Shown: piece by piece, positions 48,309 to 56,858 of the stretch
Numbering within the stretch: position 1 is the first letter of the stretch
Layout of the letters: every line of letters starts with the position of its first letter
The notes under the pieces: model-generated
The model's input: only the letters and a program-made list of their open reading frames with translations
Told to the model about the DNA's origin: nothing
Databases searched by the model: none
NCBI RefSeq assembly: GCF_963580165.1
Contig: NZ_CAUZLM010000004.1
Location: forward strand, 150,971-214,970
From: Fructobacillus evanidus
Lineage (GTDB): Bacteria; Bacillota; Bacilli; Lactobacillales; Lactobacillaceae
Direction of reading: 5' to 3'
DNA: 64,000 bases
Translations under genes and position numbers: made by a program

Positions 48309-49001
48309 TTAAAGAGAAGCCAAGTCCAAAGTAACTGCAGGACTCATTGTTGAAGACAAAGCAACGTTTGAAACGTAAGTTCCCTTAACAGCTGCAGGAC
48401 GAGCCTTCAAAACAGTGTCAGCAATTGACTTGATGTTTTCAGCCAACTTTGCATCGTCAAATGATACACGACCAACAGTAACAGCAACGTTTCCGTCACG
48501 GTCAGTACGATAAGTCACTTGACCACCCTTAGCATCTGAAACAGCCTTGGTAACATCCATGGTTACAGTTCCAGTCTTAGGGTTTGGCATCAATCCCTTA
48601 GGACCCAATGCACGACCAACACGACCAACTTGTGCCATCATGTCAGGAGTTGCCACAGCAACGTCAAAGTCTAACCAGCCATCTTGGATGCGTTGTACCA
48701 AGTCAGCAGCACCAACAACGTCAGCACCAGCAGCTTCGGCTTCCTTTGCCTTGTCGCCTTGAGCAAAGACAACAACAGTCTTGTCCTTACCAGAACCGTT
48801 AGGCAAAACAACAGCACCACGGAGTTGTTGGTCAGCTTGACGAGTGTCAACGTTCAACTTGAAAGTAACTTCAACTGATGCGTCGAACTTTGCGTATGAA
48901 ACTTCCTTCAACAAAGAAATTCCGTCTGCCAATGCGTAAGCCTTTTCAGCTTCAACCTTAGCAGCAGCTTCTAAATACTTCTTACCATGCTTTTGTGTCA
49001 T
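48309..49001 (-). CDS. rplA: 50S ribosomal protein L1
   Basis: A 230-residue ribosomal protein of the L1 stalk; also the autorepressor of rplKA. KYAKFDASVEV, GPKGLMPNPKTGTVT and VTVGRVSFDDAKLAENIKS are conserved L1 segments. The ATG overlaps the rplK stop by one base (TAATG). Confidence 0.97.
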   Translation of the reverse strand: MTQKHGKKYLEAAAKVEAEKAYALADGISLLKEVSYAKFDASVEVTFKLNVDTRQADQQLRGAVVLPNGSGKDKTVVVFAQGDKAKEAEAAGADVVGAADLVQRIQDGWLDFDVAVATPDMMAQVGRVGRALGPKGLMPNPKTGTVTMDVTKAVSDAKGGQVTYRTDRDGNVAVTVGRVSFDDAKLAENIKSIADTVLKARPAAVKGTYVSNVALSSTMSPAVTLDLASL

Positions 49002-49465
49002 TATTCTGCGTCCTCCTTGATTGCTGTTCCTTCAACAGTCAAGTCCACACCGTCGACCGTAACACCCATTGAACGGGCTGTTCCTTCGATCATCTTCATG
49101 GCTGCTGTTACGTCGTTGGCATTCAAATCTGCCATCTTGTTTTCAGCAATTGCACGAATTTGGTCCAAGGTTACGTTACCGGCCTTAGTACGGTTAGGTT
49201 CACCAGAACCCTTACCAACAATCTTCCGCAATTGGTCAGCTGCTGGTGGAGTCTTAGTAACGAATTCGAATGAACGATCATCGAAAACTGAGATTTCGAC
49301 AGGGATTGTTGAACCAGCTTGGTCAGCAGTCCGTGCGTTAAATTCCTTAGTGAACTGTGCGATGTTAATACCGGCTTGTCCCAAGGCAGGTCCAACTGGT
49401 GGAGCTGGAGTTGCTTTGGCAGCGGCAATTTGCAGTTTCACAACATTGATAACTTTTTTAGCCAC
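49001..49465 (-). CDS. rplK: 50S ribosomal protein L11
   Basis: A 154-residue L11, about 13 residues longer than usual at the C-terminus (GVTVDGVDLTVEGTAIKEDAE). VINVVKLQIAAAKATPAPPV opens the protein; GPALGQAGINIAQFTKEFNA and SGEPNRTKAG are typical. The start is GTG at 49465, preceded by GAGGAGG; the in-frame ATG at 49522 lies in the structured leader and is not used. Confidence 0.95.
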   Translation of the reverse strand: MAKKVINVVKLQIAAAKATPAPPVGPALGQAGINIAQFTKEFNARTADQAGSTIPVEISVFDDRSFEFVTKTPPAADQLRKIVGKGSGEPNRTKAGNVTLDQIRAIAENKMADLNANDVTAAMKMIEGTARSMGVTVDGVDLTVEGTAIKEDAE

Positions 49466-49487
49466 GATATATTTCCTCCTCGTGTTG

Positions 49488-49548
49488 TGGTAGAACGTAG
49501 CTTTAGTGCTACTTCCACGCATGTCTTTGACATACCAGAGTAGTATAA
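49488..49548 (-). promoter_or_regulatory. rplKA promoter -10 and leader hairpin (candidate L1-binding site)
   Basis: -10 TATACT (49543-49548) with a weak -35 TTTACT (49565-49570). The leader forms a two-part stem: GTGG/CCAC (49488-49491 with 49516-49519) and GTAGC/GCTAC (49498-49502 with 49509-49513) separated by an asymmetric internal loop (six against two bases). This is the type of fold L1 recognises in rplKA mRNA. Confidence 0.5.
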
Positions 49549-49627
49549 CAAAAAAAGCGCCCCAAGTAAAGGACGTTTTTTCTGAAATCCCGTTAACAAA
49601 GGCATTTGTAACTGGTCTAAACTTTAA

Positions 49628-50197
49628 TTAAAAGTTTGTATCGATATCATTGAAGCCAAGTTCAGTTGGTGTTTCGCGACCAAAGACTTCAACCGTTGCT
49701 TCAACTTCTTGCTTTTCATTGTCAATGGCACGGACAATTCCTTCCATCCCGTTGAATGGACCAGCAACAATCTTGATTGTTTGGCCAACTTCGATGTCCA
49801 AGTCAACAGTTGCTTGACCAGTCATACCCATTCGCTTCATCAGCAATTCGACTTCTTCAGGTAACAAAGAATTAGGCTTTGATCCAGCTCCGTGAGAGCC
49901 CAAGAATCCAGTAACGCCTGGCGTGTTACGAACAACGTACCAAGCTTCATCGGTCATGTTGCCATCTTGTGGAGTGGCCATTTCGACCAAAACATAACCA
50001 GGAAAATCGTTTTCGATAGAAGTCTTTACTTCACCGTCTTGAACAGTCGAAACCTCTTGTTCCGGCACCAAAATACGGAAAATTTGGTTGGCCATCCCCA
50101 TCGTTTGTGTTCGTGATTCCAAGTTTGCTTGGACCTTGTGTTCGTAACCTGAATATGTGTGGACAACGAACCAAGCTTTTTCGATTTCTTCAGTCAT
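49628..50197 (-). CDS. nusG: Transcription antitermination/termination protein NusG
   Basis: A 189-residue elongation factor. The NGN domain begins KAWFVVHTYSGYEHKVQANL, with PGYVLVEMATPQDG and VTGFLGSHG segments; the KOW domain is VGQTIKIVAGPFNGMEGIVR. The ATG at 50197 has no adjacent ribosome binding site. AAGGAGG lies about 23 nt upstream, with a GGGC-GTTC-GCCC hairpin between them that would bring them close. An intrinsic terminator lies just upstream of that ribosome binding site. Confidence 0.94.
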   Translation of the reverse strand: MTEEIEKAWFVVHTYSGYEHKVQANLESRTQTMGMANQIFRILVPEQEVSTVQDGEVKTSIENDFPGYVLVEMATPQDGNMTDEAWYVVRNTPGVTGFLGSHGAGSKPNSLLPEEVELLMKRMGMTGQATVDLDIEVGQTIKIVAGPFNGMEGIVRAIDNEKQEVEATVEVFGRETPTELGFNDIDTNF

Positions 50198-50235
50198 GGT
50201 TATTTTGGGCGAACGCCCTTCCTCCTTGAATTGCA

Positions 50236-50262
50236 AATAAAAAAGAGTCTGCTGACTCTTTT
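50236..50262 (-). terminator. Intrinsic terminator between secE and nusG
   Basis: A 9-bp stem (50241-50249 with 50254-50262) followed by a T-run on the minus strand. It lies 28 nt after the secE stop and directly before the nusG ribosome binding site, so nusG is expressed only by read-through or an internal promoter. Confidence 0.78.
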
Positions 50263-50290
50263 AACTGCCTTTAGTATACTATATTCCGAC

Positions 50291-50467
50291 TTATCGTGCC
50301 AAGAACAAATTAACACCTTGTTGCAGGAGCCAATCTGATGCACCGATAATGATGGCGAAAACGATTGAGATGCTAATCACAGCAACCGTTTCCTTTGTCG
50401 TTTGTTCCATTGACAGCCAAGAAACTTTGCGCATTTCTGCAGCGACATTTTTAAAGTATGTAATCAT
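50291..50467 (-). CDS. secE: Preprotein translocase subunit SecE
   Basis: A 58-residue single-helix protein, the short Gram-positive form. The start MITYFKNVAAEMRKVSWLSM holds the conserved amphipathic helix (E-M-R-K-V-S-W), and the membrane helix covers about residues 28-48. It clamps SecY in the translocon. The position between rpmG and nusG is universal. Confidence 0.95.
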   Translation of the reverse strand: MITYFKNVAAEMRKVSWLSMEQTTKETVAVISISIVFAIIIGASDWLLQQGVNLFLAR

Positions 50468-50478
50468 GGTTTACTACC

Positions 50479-50628
50479 TCACTTTGTTTCTCGGTGGAGC
50501 GTATGCTTTCCGCAATGGGGACAAAACTTTTTCACGCTCAAGCGCTCAACCCGTCCCTTTGCCAGGGTGACGGTGTAATTTCTTGATCCACAGACCTCAC
50601 AGGCCAATGATGCTTTTTGACTTGGCAT
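50479..50628 (-). CDS. rpmG: 50S ribosomal protein L33, zinc-binding form
   Basis: A 49-residue protein. Four cysteines in two CxxC pairs (CEVCGSRN and CPHCGKHT) show the C+ zinc-ribbon form, so expression may not respond to zinc starvation as the C- form does. It starts MPSQKASLA and ends HTLHRETK. It lies 11 nt before secE. Confidence 0.93.
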   Translation of the reverse strand: MPSQKASLACEVCGSRNYTVTLAKGRVERLSVKKFCPHCGKHTLHRETK

Positions 50629-50681
50629 AAAGTTACCTCACTAACTAGCATCATAGCATCTTTAGGCCTGATTTTCAACAT

Positions 50682-51248
50682 TCACTCGTAGAGTCGCCGT
50701 AAATAAGCCTGTTTCAATCGATATTGAACCCTGGTAACTTGGTGATTCGATTCATGTGGTTGCAATAGGATTTGCCCATCGCCAATCAGAAAACCGATAA
50801 TTTTTGCCACTTCACTGTTACGACAGTTTAAAACTTCCACTAGTGTCTCGCGGGCAATACATTGTTGTTCTGGCGTTCCCGTTGGTTCAGTAACCACTAC
50901 CGGCAAGTCTTGGCCGGCATCGAAATGCGTCATCGAGCGGTTAAACATTTCCTGTTTCGTATTTTGTTTACGAATATAGTCAATGGCTCGGTTACGTAAA
51001 GAAGCCATTAAGTAAGTTGAAAATTTCGCTCTCGCCGTGTATACATTATAGCGTTTTAAACAATTTAACAGAGCTTCTAGAGCATCGGCTTCCCAGTCAT
51101 CTGCTCGGCAAACATTCGTCAAATAATTACCGTAAACTAACCAAACCATCCCCACATGACGATGATAAAGCGTGGCAAAGGCCTCTTCATCACCCTGTTG
51201 TGCTAAGAGCACCTCGTAACTCCCTTCCCTCAACTGCATTTTTTCCAT
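50682..51248 (-). CDS. sigH: Sigma factor, SigH/ComX-like
   Basis: A 188-residue sigma-70-family factor. Region 2 is seen (YEVLLAQQGDEEAFATLYHR to YNVYTARAKFSTYLMASLRN, then RAIDYIRKQ for -10 recognition); region 4 is weaker but present (NSEVAKIIGFLIGDGQILLQ, then VQYRLKQAYLRRL). Its place between rlmB and rpmG matches sigH of Bacillus. In lactic acid bacteria the homologue can drive competence genes, but that role is inferred. The ATG at 51248 follows AAGGAGG. Confidence 0.85.
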   Translation of the reverse strand: MEKMQLREGSYEVLLAQQGDEEAFATLYHRHVGMVWLVYGNYLTNVCRADDWEADALEALLNCLKRYNVYTARAKFSTYLMASLRNRAIDYIRKQNTKQEMFNRSMTHFDAGQDLPVVVTEPTGTPEQQCIARETLVEVLNCRNSEVAKIIGFLIGDGQILLQPHESNHQVTRVQYRLKQAYLRRLYE

Positions 51249-51293
51249 TAAAAAAGCCTCCTTTTTCAGGGGGCTTTGTGAACACAAGGGCCC

Positions 51294-52043
51294 TTAGAGA
51301 GGGTGCCTTGAGCTATATCCTTGATAAATTAATAAACTAGCAGCCACGCTGGCATTCAACGACTGAACGTGACCAATCATCGGAATCGTTAACATACCGT
51401 CAACCTGTTTTTTCAGCAAGGGTGAAATCCCCTTCCCTTCATTTCCAATGACCAGCGCCGTAGCACCTTTGGCGTCCCATGTTCGATAATCTTGTCCGGC
51501 CATGTCGGTACCAAAAATCCAAACGCCACGTTCTTTCAATGTCTTGACCGTTTGCACCAAGTTTGTCACACGACAAACCGGTACGTGTTCGATTGCACCA
51601 GTTGAACTTTTGGCCACCGTCCCAGTCAGCTGAACTGCCCGACGTTTGGGAATGATAACACCGTGGACACCCGCTGCATCAGCCGTTCGCAAGATGGAGC
51701 CAAGGTTATGGGGATCTTCGATTTCATCCAAAATCAAAAAGAAAGGGTCCTCATTTTTGCTCTTGGCCTTATCAAACAGGTCGTCTAAGCTGGCATAAGT
51801 AAAGGCGGCTACTGACAAAACCAAGCCCTGATGGTTGCCACCGTCGGCTAACTCATCCAATTTTGCTTTAGGCGCTTGTTGAATAACAATCCCCTGTTGC
51901 TTGGCTAATTGACTAACTTCCCGCTCTACTTTTGGCTGTAATCCAGGTTGCAACCAAAGCTTATTAATCGCTGTTTTCTGTTTTAAGGCCTCAACAACGG
52001 CGTGGTGACCGTAAATAAAGGCTGGTGCTTGCTCATTAGACAT
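51294..52043 (-). CDS. rlmB: 23S rRNA (guanosine2251-2'-O)-methyltransferase
   Basis: A 249-residue SPOUT methyltransferase. The N-terminal substrate-binding domain has FIYGHHAVVEALK; the knot is marked by LDEIEDPHNLGSILRTADAA, LVIGNEGKGIS and IPMIGHVQSLNASVAASLLI. It methylates G2251 in the P-loop of 23S rRNA. The ATG at 52043 (MSNEQ) follows GGGAG; it overlaps mrnC by 8 nt. Confidence 0.94.
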   Translation of the reverse strand: MSNEQAPAFIYGHHAVVEALKQKTAINKLWLQPGLQPKVEREVSQLAKQQGIVIQQAPKAKLDELADGGNHQGLVLSVAAFTYASLDDLFDKAKSKNEDPFFLILDEIEDPHNLGSILRTADAAGVHGVIIPKRRAVQLTGTVAKSSTGAIEHVPVCRVTNLVQTVKTLKERGVWIFGTDMAGQDYRTWDAKGATALVIGNEGKGISPLLKKQVDGMLTIPMIGHVQSLNASVAASLLIYQGYSSRHPL

Positions 52044-52446
52044 TGTTCGTTCTCCCGCTTTCAACTTGGTCGAAAATCCATTCCATAATTGTCTGTAAAC
52101 GCTCTTCTTGCTTAGACAAGTATAAGTAACCAATCATCGCTTCCACACCAGTCGAAATCCGGTATGCCACAACGTTGGTATTTTTAGCCTTGGTATATGA
52201 TTTGGCATTGCGACCACGCTTAAAGTAAATTAATTCATTTTCCTTCAACAGCTGATCATTTTCCATCAATTGATACAAGGCGGCGTGTGCTTTGGCTGAA
52301 ACGTAGTGCCGCGACTTTTTCTGTAAGTCGTTCACCTTTGTTAAGCCCATGGCGACCAGGTGATTGCGGACCGTTAATTCATAGATTGCATCACCAATAT
52401 AGGCTAAAGACAGCCCATTCATTTGTTCATAGTCGAGTTGTTCCAT
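52036..52446 (-). CDS. mrnC: Mini-ribonuclease III
   Basis: A 136-residue RNase III catalytic domain without dsRNA-binding domain. LAYIGDAIYELTVRNHLV is the RNase III signature and VAYRISTGVEAMIGYLYL the second acidic region. It matures 23S rRNA ends. In Bacillus the same gene stands between cysS and rlmB; cysS is not here. Confidence 0.93.
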   Translation of the reverse strand: MEQLDYEQMNGLSLAYIGDAIYELTVRNHLVAMGLTKVNDLQKKSRHYVSAKAHAALYQLMENDQLLKENELIYFKRGRNAKSYTKAKNTNVVAYRISTGVEAMIGYLYLSKQEERLQTIMEWIFDQVESGRTNNV

Positions 52447-52637
52447 TCAAAATCCTTTTCAATTTTGGTCCAACTAGGCTAACTACACCTAGACAGTACC
52501 AAGTTTGTTATGGCCCAGCAAGCAATCAGGCTAATGTTGTCCTGATTTGACAAAATTGGGGCCTAAATAACATCTCTTTTAAAAGACAAAACACTCGTTT
52601 CAGCCGAAAATTCACTGGCCGATAACGAATGATTGAC

Positions 52638-53087
52638 TTAGCGCTTATTCTTTTGTTGACGCATTCCTTGCACCATGCGAATTGTCCACATTGACAAAAA
52701 ACCAACAATAATCGCCGCAATCAGATGAATCGCAATTTCACCTTGTTTTTGAATTGGCCAAAATAAGAGTGAAATAATCATCAAAACAGTCGCCGTAATC
52801 ATCGCCTGTTTCCATTGTGACCAAGTGGTCACCTGGTATTGGTTATGTGGAATCGATTGCGGGAACAAACGAAATTGGATTTGTTCACCAATTGGACTAA
52901 ATGCAGCGGCATAGAGAATCGCGAAAAAATAAACAAACCAATTTTGATTATAAGCCTCGTTACCGGTTTCAATGCGGACGAACAGCAAGATTAACAAGAG
53001 CACCACCGGAATGACCGCCATTGCCCAAAGTTGTTTTTTATTCAGCTTTTGGATCCAATCAATCCAGTCAATTTTTACTTTTTTCAT
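52638..53087 (-). CDS. Four-helix membrane protein, unknown
   Basis: A 149-residue protein with a basic, Trp-rich N-terminus (KKVKIDWIDWIQKLNKKQ) and four predicted membrane helices (about 21-38, 48-64, 94-110 and 115-135), with a basic end (GMRQQKNKR). No recognised family. It lies between rpoC and mrnC, where the conserved operon has no fixed member. Confidence 0.6.
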   Translation of the reverse strand: MKKVKIDWIDWIQKLNKKQLWAMAVIPVVLLLILLFVRIETGNEAYNQNWFVYFFAILYAAAFSPIGEQIQFRLFPQSIPHNQYQVTTWSQWKQAMITATVLMIISLLFWPIQKQGEIAIHLIAAIIVGFLSMWTIRMVQGMRQQKNKR

Positions 53088-53143
53088 GCTTGCCTCGTTT
53101 TTAAATCTACTCTTAGTCTACCGTACTCAGAGACTTTGGACAA

Positions 53144-53170
53144 TAAAAAAACCAGCTTTCGCTGGTTTTC
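53144..53170 (-). terminator. Terminator of rpoBC
   Basis: A 7-bp AACCAGC/GCTGGTT stem with a GAAA loop (minus strand) and seven Ts, 12 nt after the rpoC stop. Confidence 0.88.
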
Positions 53171-53181
53171 CCATGATTCTT

Positions 53182-56100
53182 TTATTCTTGACCGTCAATC
53201 GTTTGGGCGACTTGGTCCAAAGATTGAATATCTTTTTCTTCTGGCTGGTCAACAACTTCACCAACAACTTCTGGCTTAATCTTCCGATATTCAGCCATTC
53301 CAGTACCGGCAGGAATAATCTTACCAATGATAACATTTTCCTTCAGACCGACAAGTGGATCGTTCTTGCCACGGATAGCAGCATCCGTCAAGACACGAGT
53401 TGTTTCTTGGAATGAGGCGGCTGACAAGAATGAATTTGTCTCCAAGGCAGCCTTTGTGATTCCAAGCAAGACAGGACGAGCCGTTGCAGGAACCTTACCA
53501 GCAAACAAAGCTGGTTCGTTAGCACGCTTGAAATCAGCGATATCCATCAAAGTTCCAGGCAACAAATCAGTTTGACCCGGATCCATAACACGTACCTTAC
53601 GCAACATCTGACGAATCATCACTTCGATGTGCTTATCAGAAACTTCGATACCCTGCAAACGATAAACCTTTTGGATTTCTGACAACATATATGATTCAGC
53701 AGTCAACGTATCTGTTACGGCCAACAATTCCTTCGGGTCAATTGGTCCTTCGTTGATAGCATCACCACGGTTAATCATGTCGCCTTCACCAAAGCGCATC
53801 CGAGCAGCCAAAGGCAATGTGTAGGTGCGAGTATCAGTCTCACCTTCAATTGTGACTTCCTTGGTGCGTTCAGCTGGATTTTCCTCAATGGTCGTAACCT
53901 TACCAGTTACTTCAGAAATTTCAGCACGTCCCTTAGGGATACGAGCTTCAACAATTTCTTGCACACGAGGCAAACCTTGCGTGATATCGTTTCCACCGGC
54001 AACTCCACCCGTGTGGAAGTTACGCATGGTCAACTGCGTACCAGGTTCCCCGATTGATTGAGCGGCAACAGTACCAACGGCTTCACCAACTTCGACTTCT
54101 TCACCAGTAGCCAAGTTACGTCCGTAATCCAAGACAGAAACACCGTGCTCTGTCGTTGATGTAAAGACAGAACGGATAGTGACTTCTTCGATACCTGCAG
54201 CATCAATCTTCTTCGCTGCAGTTTCATCAATCATTTCATTGCGAGCGACAATCTTTTCACCTGTTTCAGGATCAAAGACAGTCTTCATAGCGTAACGACC
54301 AAGAATTCGGTCATACAATGGTTCAACCACTGAGCTACCATCAACAATGGCCTTAACAGCAACACCACGGTCAGAACCGTTGTCGTATTCACGAACGATA
54401 ACGTCCTGAGCAACATCAACCAAACGACGAGTCAAGTAACCTGAGTTGGCCGTCTTCAAGGCCGTATCAGACATACCCTTACGAGCACCGTGGGTTGAAA
54501 TAAACATTTCCATAACCGTCAAACCATCACGGAAGTTTGATGTAACTGGCAATTCGATAATCTTACCACCAGGTCCGGCCATCAAACCACGCATTCCGGC
54601 CAACTGAACGAAGTTCGAGATGTTACCACGAGCACCTGAATCCTGCATCATGTAGATTGGGTTACGAGTGTCGAAAGTAGCCATCAATTCGTCTTGGATA
54701 ACATCCTTGGCCTTTGACCAGATATCAATAACACGTTGGTAACGTTCTGAATCTGTAATCAAACCACGACGGAATTGCTTTGTTACTTGTTCAACTTCAG
54801 CGTGCGCATCAGCCAAAATCTTTGGCTTGTCAGCCAATTCCGTAACATCGGTCATGGCAACTGTCAAACCAGATTGGGTTGAAATGTCATAACCCAAGTC
54901 CTTCATGCGGTCCAAAAGCAATGACGTTTCCGTCACCTTGTAACGCTTGTAGACTTCCGCAATGATGTCAGACAAGAAGCCCTTCTTGAATGGCTTAATG
55001 ATTTCACGATCTGCTAAGAATTCGTGAATATTCTCCCCTGGTTCCATAAAGAAGTCATCAGAAACTCCTTGGAAGTTATCATCAGATGGTTCGTTGATGA
55101 ATGGGAATTCAACTGGCAAGATTTCGTTAAAAATCAGCTTACCAACTGAGGTTACCATAATCTTCGACCGTTGGTCGTCAGTAAATGGCTTCTTTTCTGA
55201 GAATGAAGAAGTCTGGATACCAACACGAGTTTGATAGTGAACTAACTTGTTAGCAAAGGCGATACGCGCTTCATCAACAGATGAGAAGATCATGCCTTCA
55301 CCTTCACGACCAGCTTCTTCAGTCGTCAAGTAGTAGTTACCAATCACCATATCCTGTGAAGGAGCGACGATTGGCTTTCCATCCTTTGGTGCCAAGATGT
55401 GGCCAGCGGCCAACATCAGCAAACGAGCTTCCGCTTGCGCTTCATCAGACAAAGGCACGTGAATGGCCATCTGATCACCATCGAAATCGGCGTTATACGC
55501 TTCACAGATCAATGGGTGCAAACGCATCGCCTTTCCTGAAACCAAGACCGGTTCAAAGGCCTGAATTCCAAGACGGTGCAATGTAGGTGCTCGGTTCAAA
55601 AGAACTGGGTGTTCCTTGATAACGTCTTCCAAAACGTCCATGACGTCTTCGTCGGCCTTATCAATCTTACGCTTAGCTGATTTCACATTGCCAGCAAGGC
55701 CACGCTTCGTCAATTCGCGCATGATAAATGGACGGAACAATTCGATTGCCATTGGACGTGGCAATCCCATTTGGTTCATCTTCAAGAATGGACCAACATC
55801 GATAACAGAACGTCCTGAGTAATCAACACGCTTACCCAACAAGTTCTGACGGAAACGTCCTTGCTTTCCCTTCAACATGTGAGACAAAGACTTCAAAGGA
55901 CGGTTACCAGGACCAGAAACAGGACGGCCACGACGACCGTTATCCATCAAGGCATCAACGGCTTCTTGCAACATCCGCTTTTCGTTTTGAACAATGATGC
56001 CTGGGGCATGCAAGTCAAACAAACGCTTCAAACGGTTGTTACGGTTGATAACACGACGATACAAATCGTTCAAATCAGAAGTGGCAAAACGGCCACCTTC

Positions 56101-56835
56101 CAATTGAACCATCGGACGCAAGTCAGGTGGGATAACTGGAATAACATCCATGACCATCCACTCTGGCTTGTTGTCTGATTGCAAGAAGGCCTCAATAATG
56201 TCCAAACGACGAACCGCACGAACACGCTTTTGACCAGTTGCTTCTTGCAATTCATGCTTCAAAGCATCGGCTTCGCCAGCCAAATCAACATTGGCCAACA
56301 ATTCCTTCACAGCTTCGGCACCCATGCCGGCCTTAAAGTTTGCACCGAATTCCTTCTTGTAGTCACGGTACTCACGTTCAGTCAGCAACTGCTTCTTTTC
56401 AACAGGAGCATCCCCTGGTTCAACAACGACATAAGAAGCGAAGTAGATAACTTCTTCCAATGATCGAGGTGACATATCCAAGACCAATCCCATTCGTGAT
56501 GGAATTCCCTTGAAGTACCAGATGTGGGTAACTGGGGCAGCTAATTCAATGTGACCCATGCGTTCGCGACGAACCTTGGCAGAAGTAACTTCAACACCAC
56601 AGCGGTCACAGACGATTCCCTTATAACGGATCCGCTTGTACTTTCCACAAGCACATTCGTAATCCTTTGTTGGGCCAAAGATTCGTTCATCGAACAAACC
56701 ATCTTTTTCAGGCTTAAGAGTACGATAGTTAATCGTTTCTGGCTTCTTGACTTCTCCATGAGACCAGTCATGAATTTGATCAGGTGAGGCCAGACCGATT
56801 TGCATACTCTCGAATTTATTAACATCGATTGCCAT
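53182..56835 (-). CDS. rpoC: RNA polymerase beta prime subunit
   Basis: A 1217-residue catalytic subunit, normal Firmicutes length. The N-terminal zinc finger is intact (CACGKYKRIRYKGIVCDRCG); the catalytic NADFDGD starts at N448, with Mg ligands D450, D452 and D454. The trigger loop region MRNFHTGGVAGGNDITQGLP and bridge helix GARKGMSDTALKTANSGYLT are present. Acidic C-terminal tail. It starts 23 nt after rpoB, with AAAGGTGA as ribosome binding site. Confidence 0.98.
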   Translation of the reverse strand: MAIDVNKFESMQIGLASPDQIHDWSHGEVKKPETINYRTLKPEKDGLFDERIFGPTKDYECACGKYKRIRYKGIVCDRCGVEVTSAKVRRERMGHIELAAPVTHIWYFKGIPSRMGLVLDMSPRSLEEVIYFASYVVVEPGDAPVEKKQLLTEREYRDYKKEFGANFKAGMGAEAVKELLANVDLAGEADALKHELQEATGQKRVRAVRRLDIIEAFLQSDNKPEWMVMDVIPVIPPDLRPMVQLEGGRFATSDLNDLYRRVINRNNRLKRLFDLHAPGIIVQNEKRMLQEAVDALMDNGRRGRPVSGPGNRPLKSLSHMLKGKQGRFRQNLLGKRVDYSGRSVIDVGPFLKMNQMGLPRPMAIELFRPFIMRELTKRGLAGNVKSAKRKIDKADEDVMDVLEDVIKEHPVLLNRAPTLHRLGIQAFEPVLVSGKAMRLHPLICEAYNADFDGDQMAIHVPLSDEAQAEARLLMLAAGHILAPKDGKPIVAPSQDMVIGNYYLTTEEAGREGEGMIFSSVDEARIAFANKLVHYQTRVGIQTSSFSEKKPFTDDQRSKIMVTSVGKLIFNEILPVEFPFINEPSDDNFQGVSDDFFMEPGENIHEFLADREIIKPFKKGFLSDIIAEVYKRYKVTETSLLLDRMKDLGYDISTQSGLTVAMTDVTELADKPKILADAHAEVEQVTKQFRRGLITDSERYQRVIDIWSKAKDVIQDELMATFDTRNPIYMMQDSGARGNISNFVQLAGMRGLMAGPGGKIIELPVTSNFRDGLTVMEMFISTHGARKGMSDTALKTANSGYLTRRLVDVAQDVIVREYDNGSDRGVAVKAIVDGSSVVEPLYDRILGRYAMKTVFDPETGEKIVARNEMIDETAAKKIDAAGIEEVTIRSVFTSTTEHGVSVLDYGRNLATGEEVEVGEAVGTVAAQSIGEPGTQLTMRNFHTGGVAGGNDITQGLPRVQEIVEARIPKGRAEISEVTGKVTTIEENPAERTKEVTIEGETDTRTYTLPLAARMRFGEGDMINRGDAINEGPIDPKELLAVTDTLTAESYMLSEIQKVYRLQGIEVSDKHIEVMIRQMLRKVRVMDPGQTDLLPGTLMDIADFKRANEPALFAGKVPATARPVLLGITKAALETNSFLSAASFQETTRVLTDAAIRGKNDPLVGLKENVIIGKIIPAGTGMAEYRKIKPEVVGEVVDQPEEKDIQSLDQVAQTIDGQE

Positions 56836-56858
56836 CTATTCGGTCACCTTTCTTTTAA

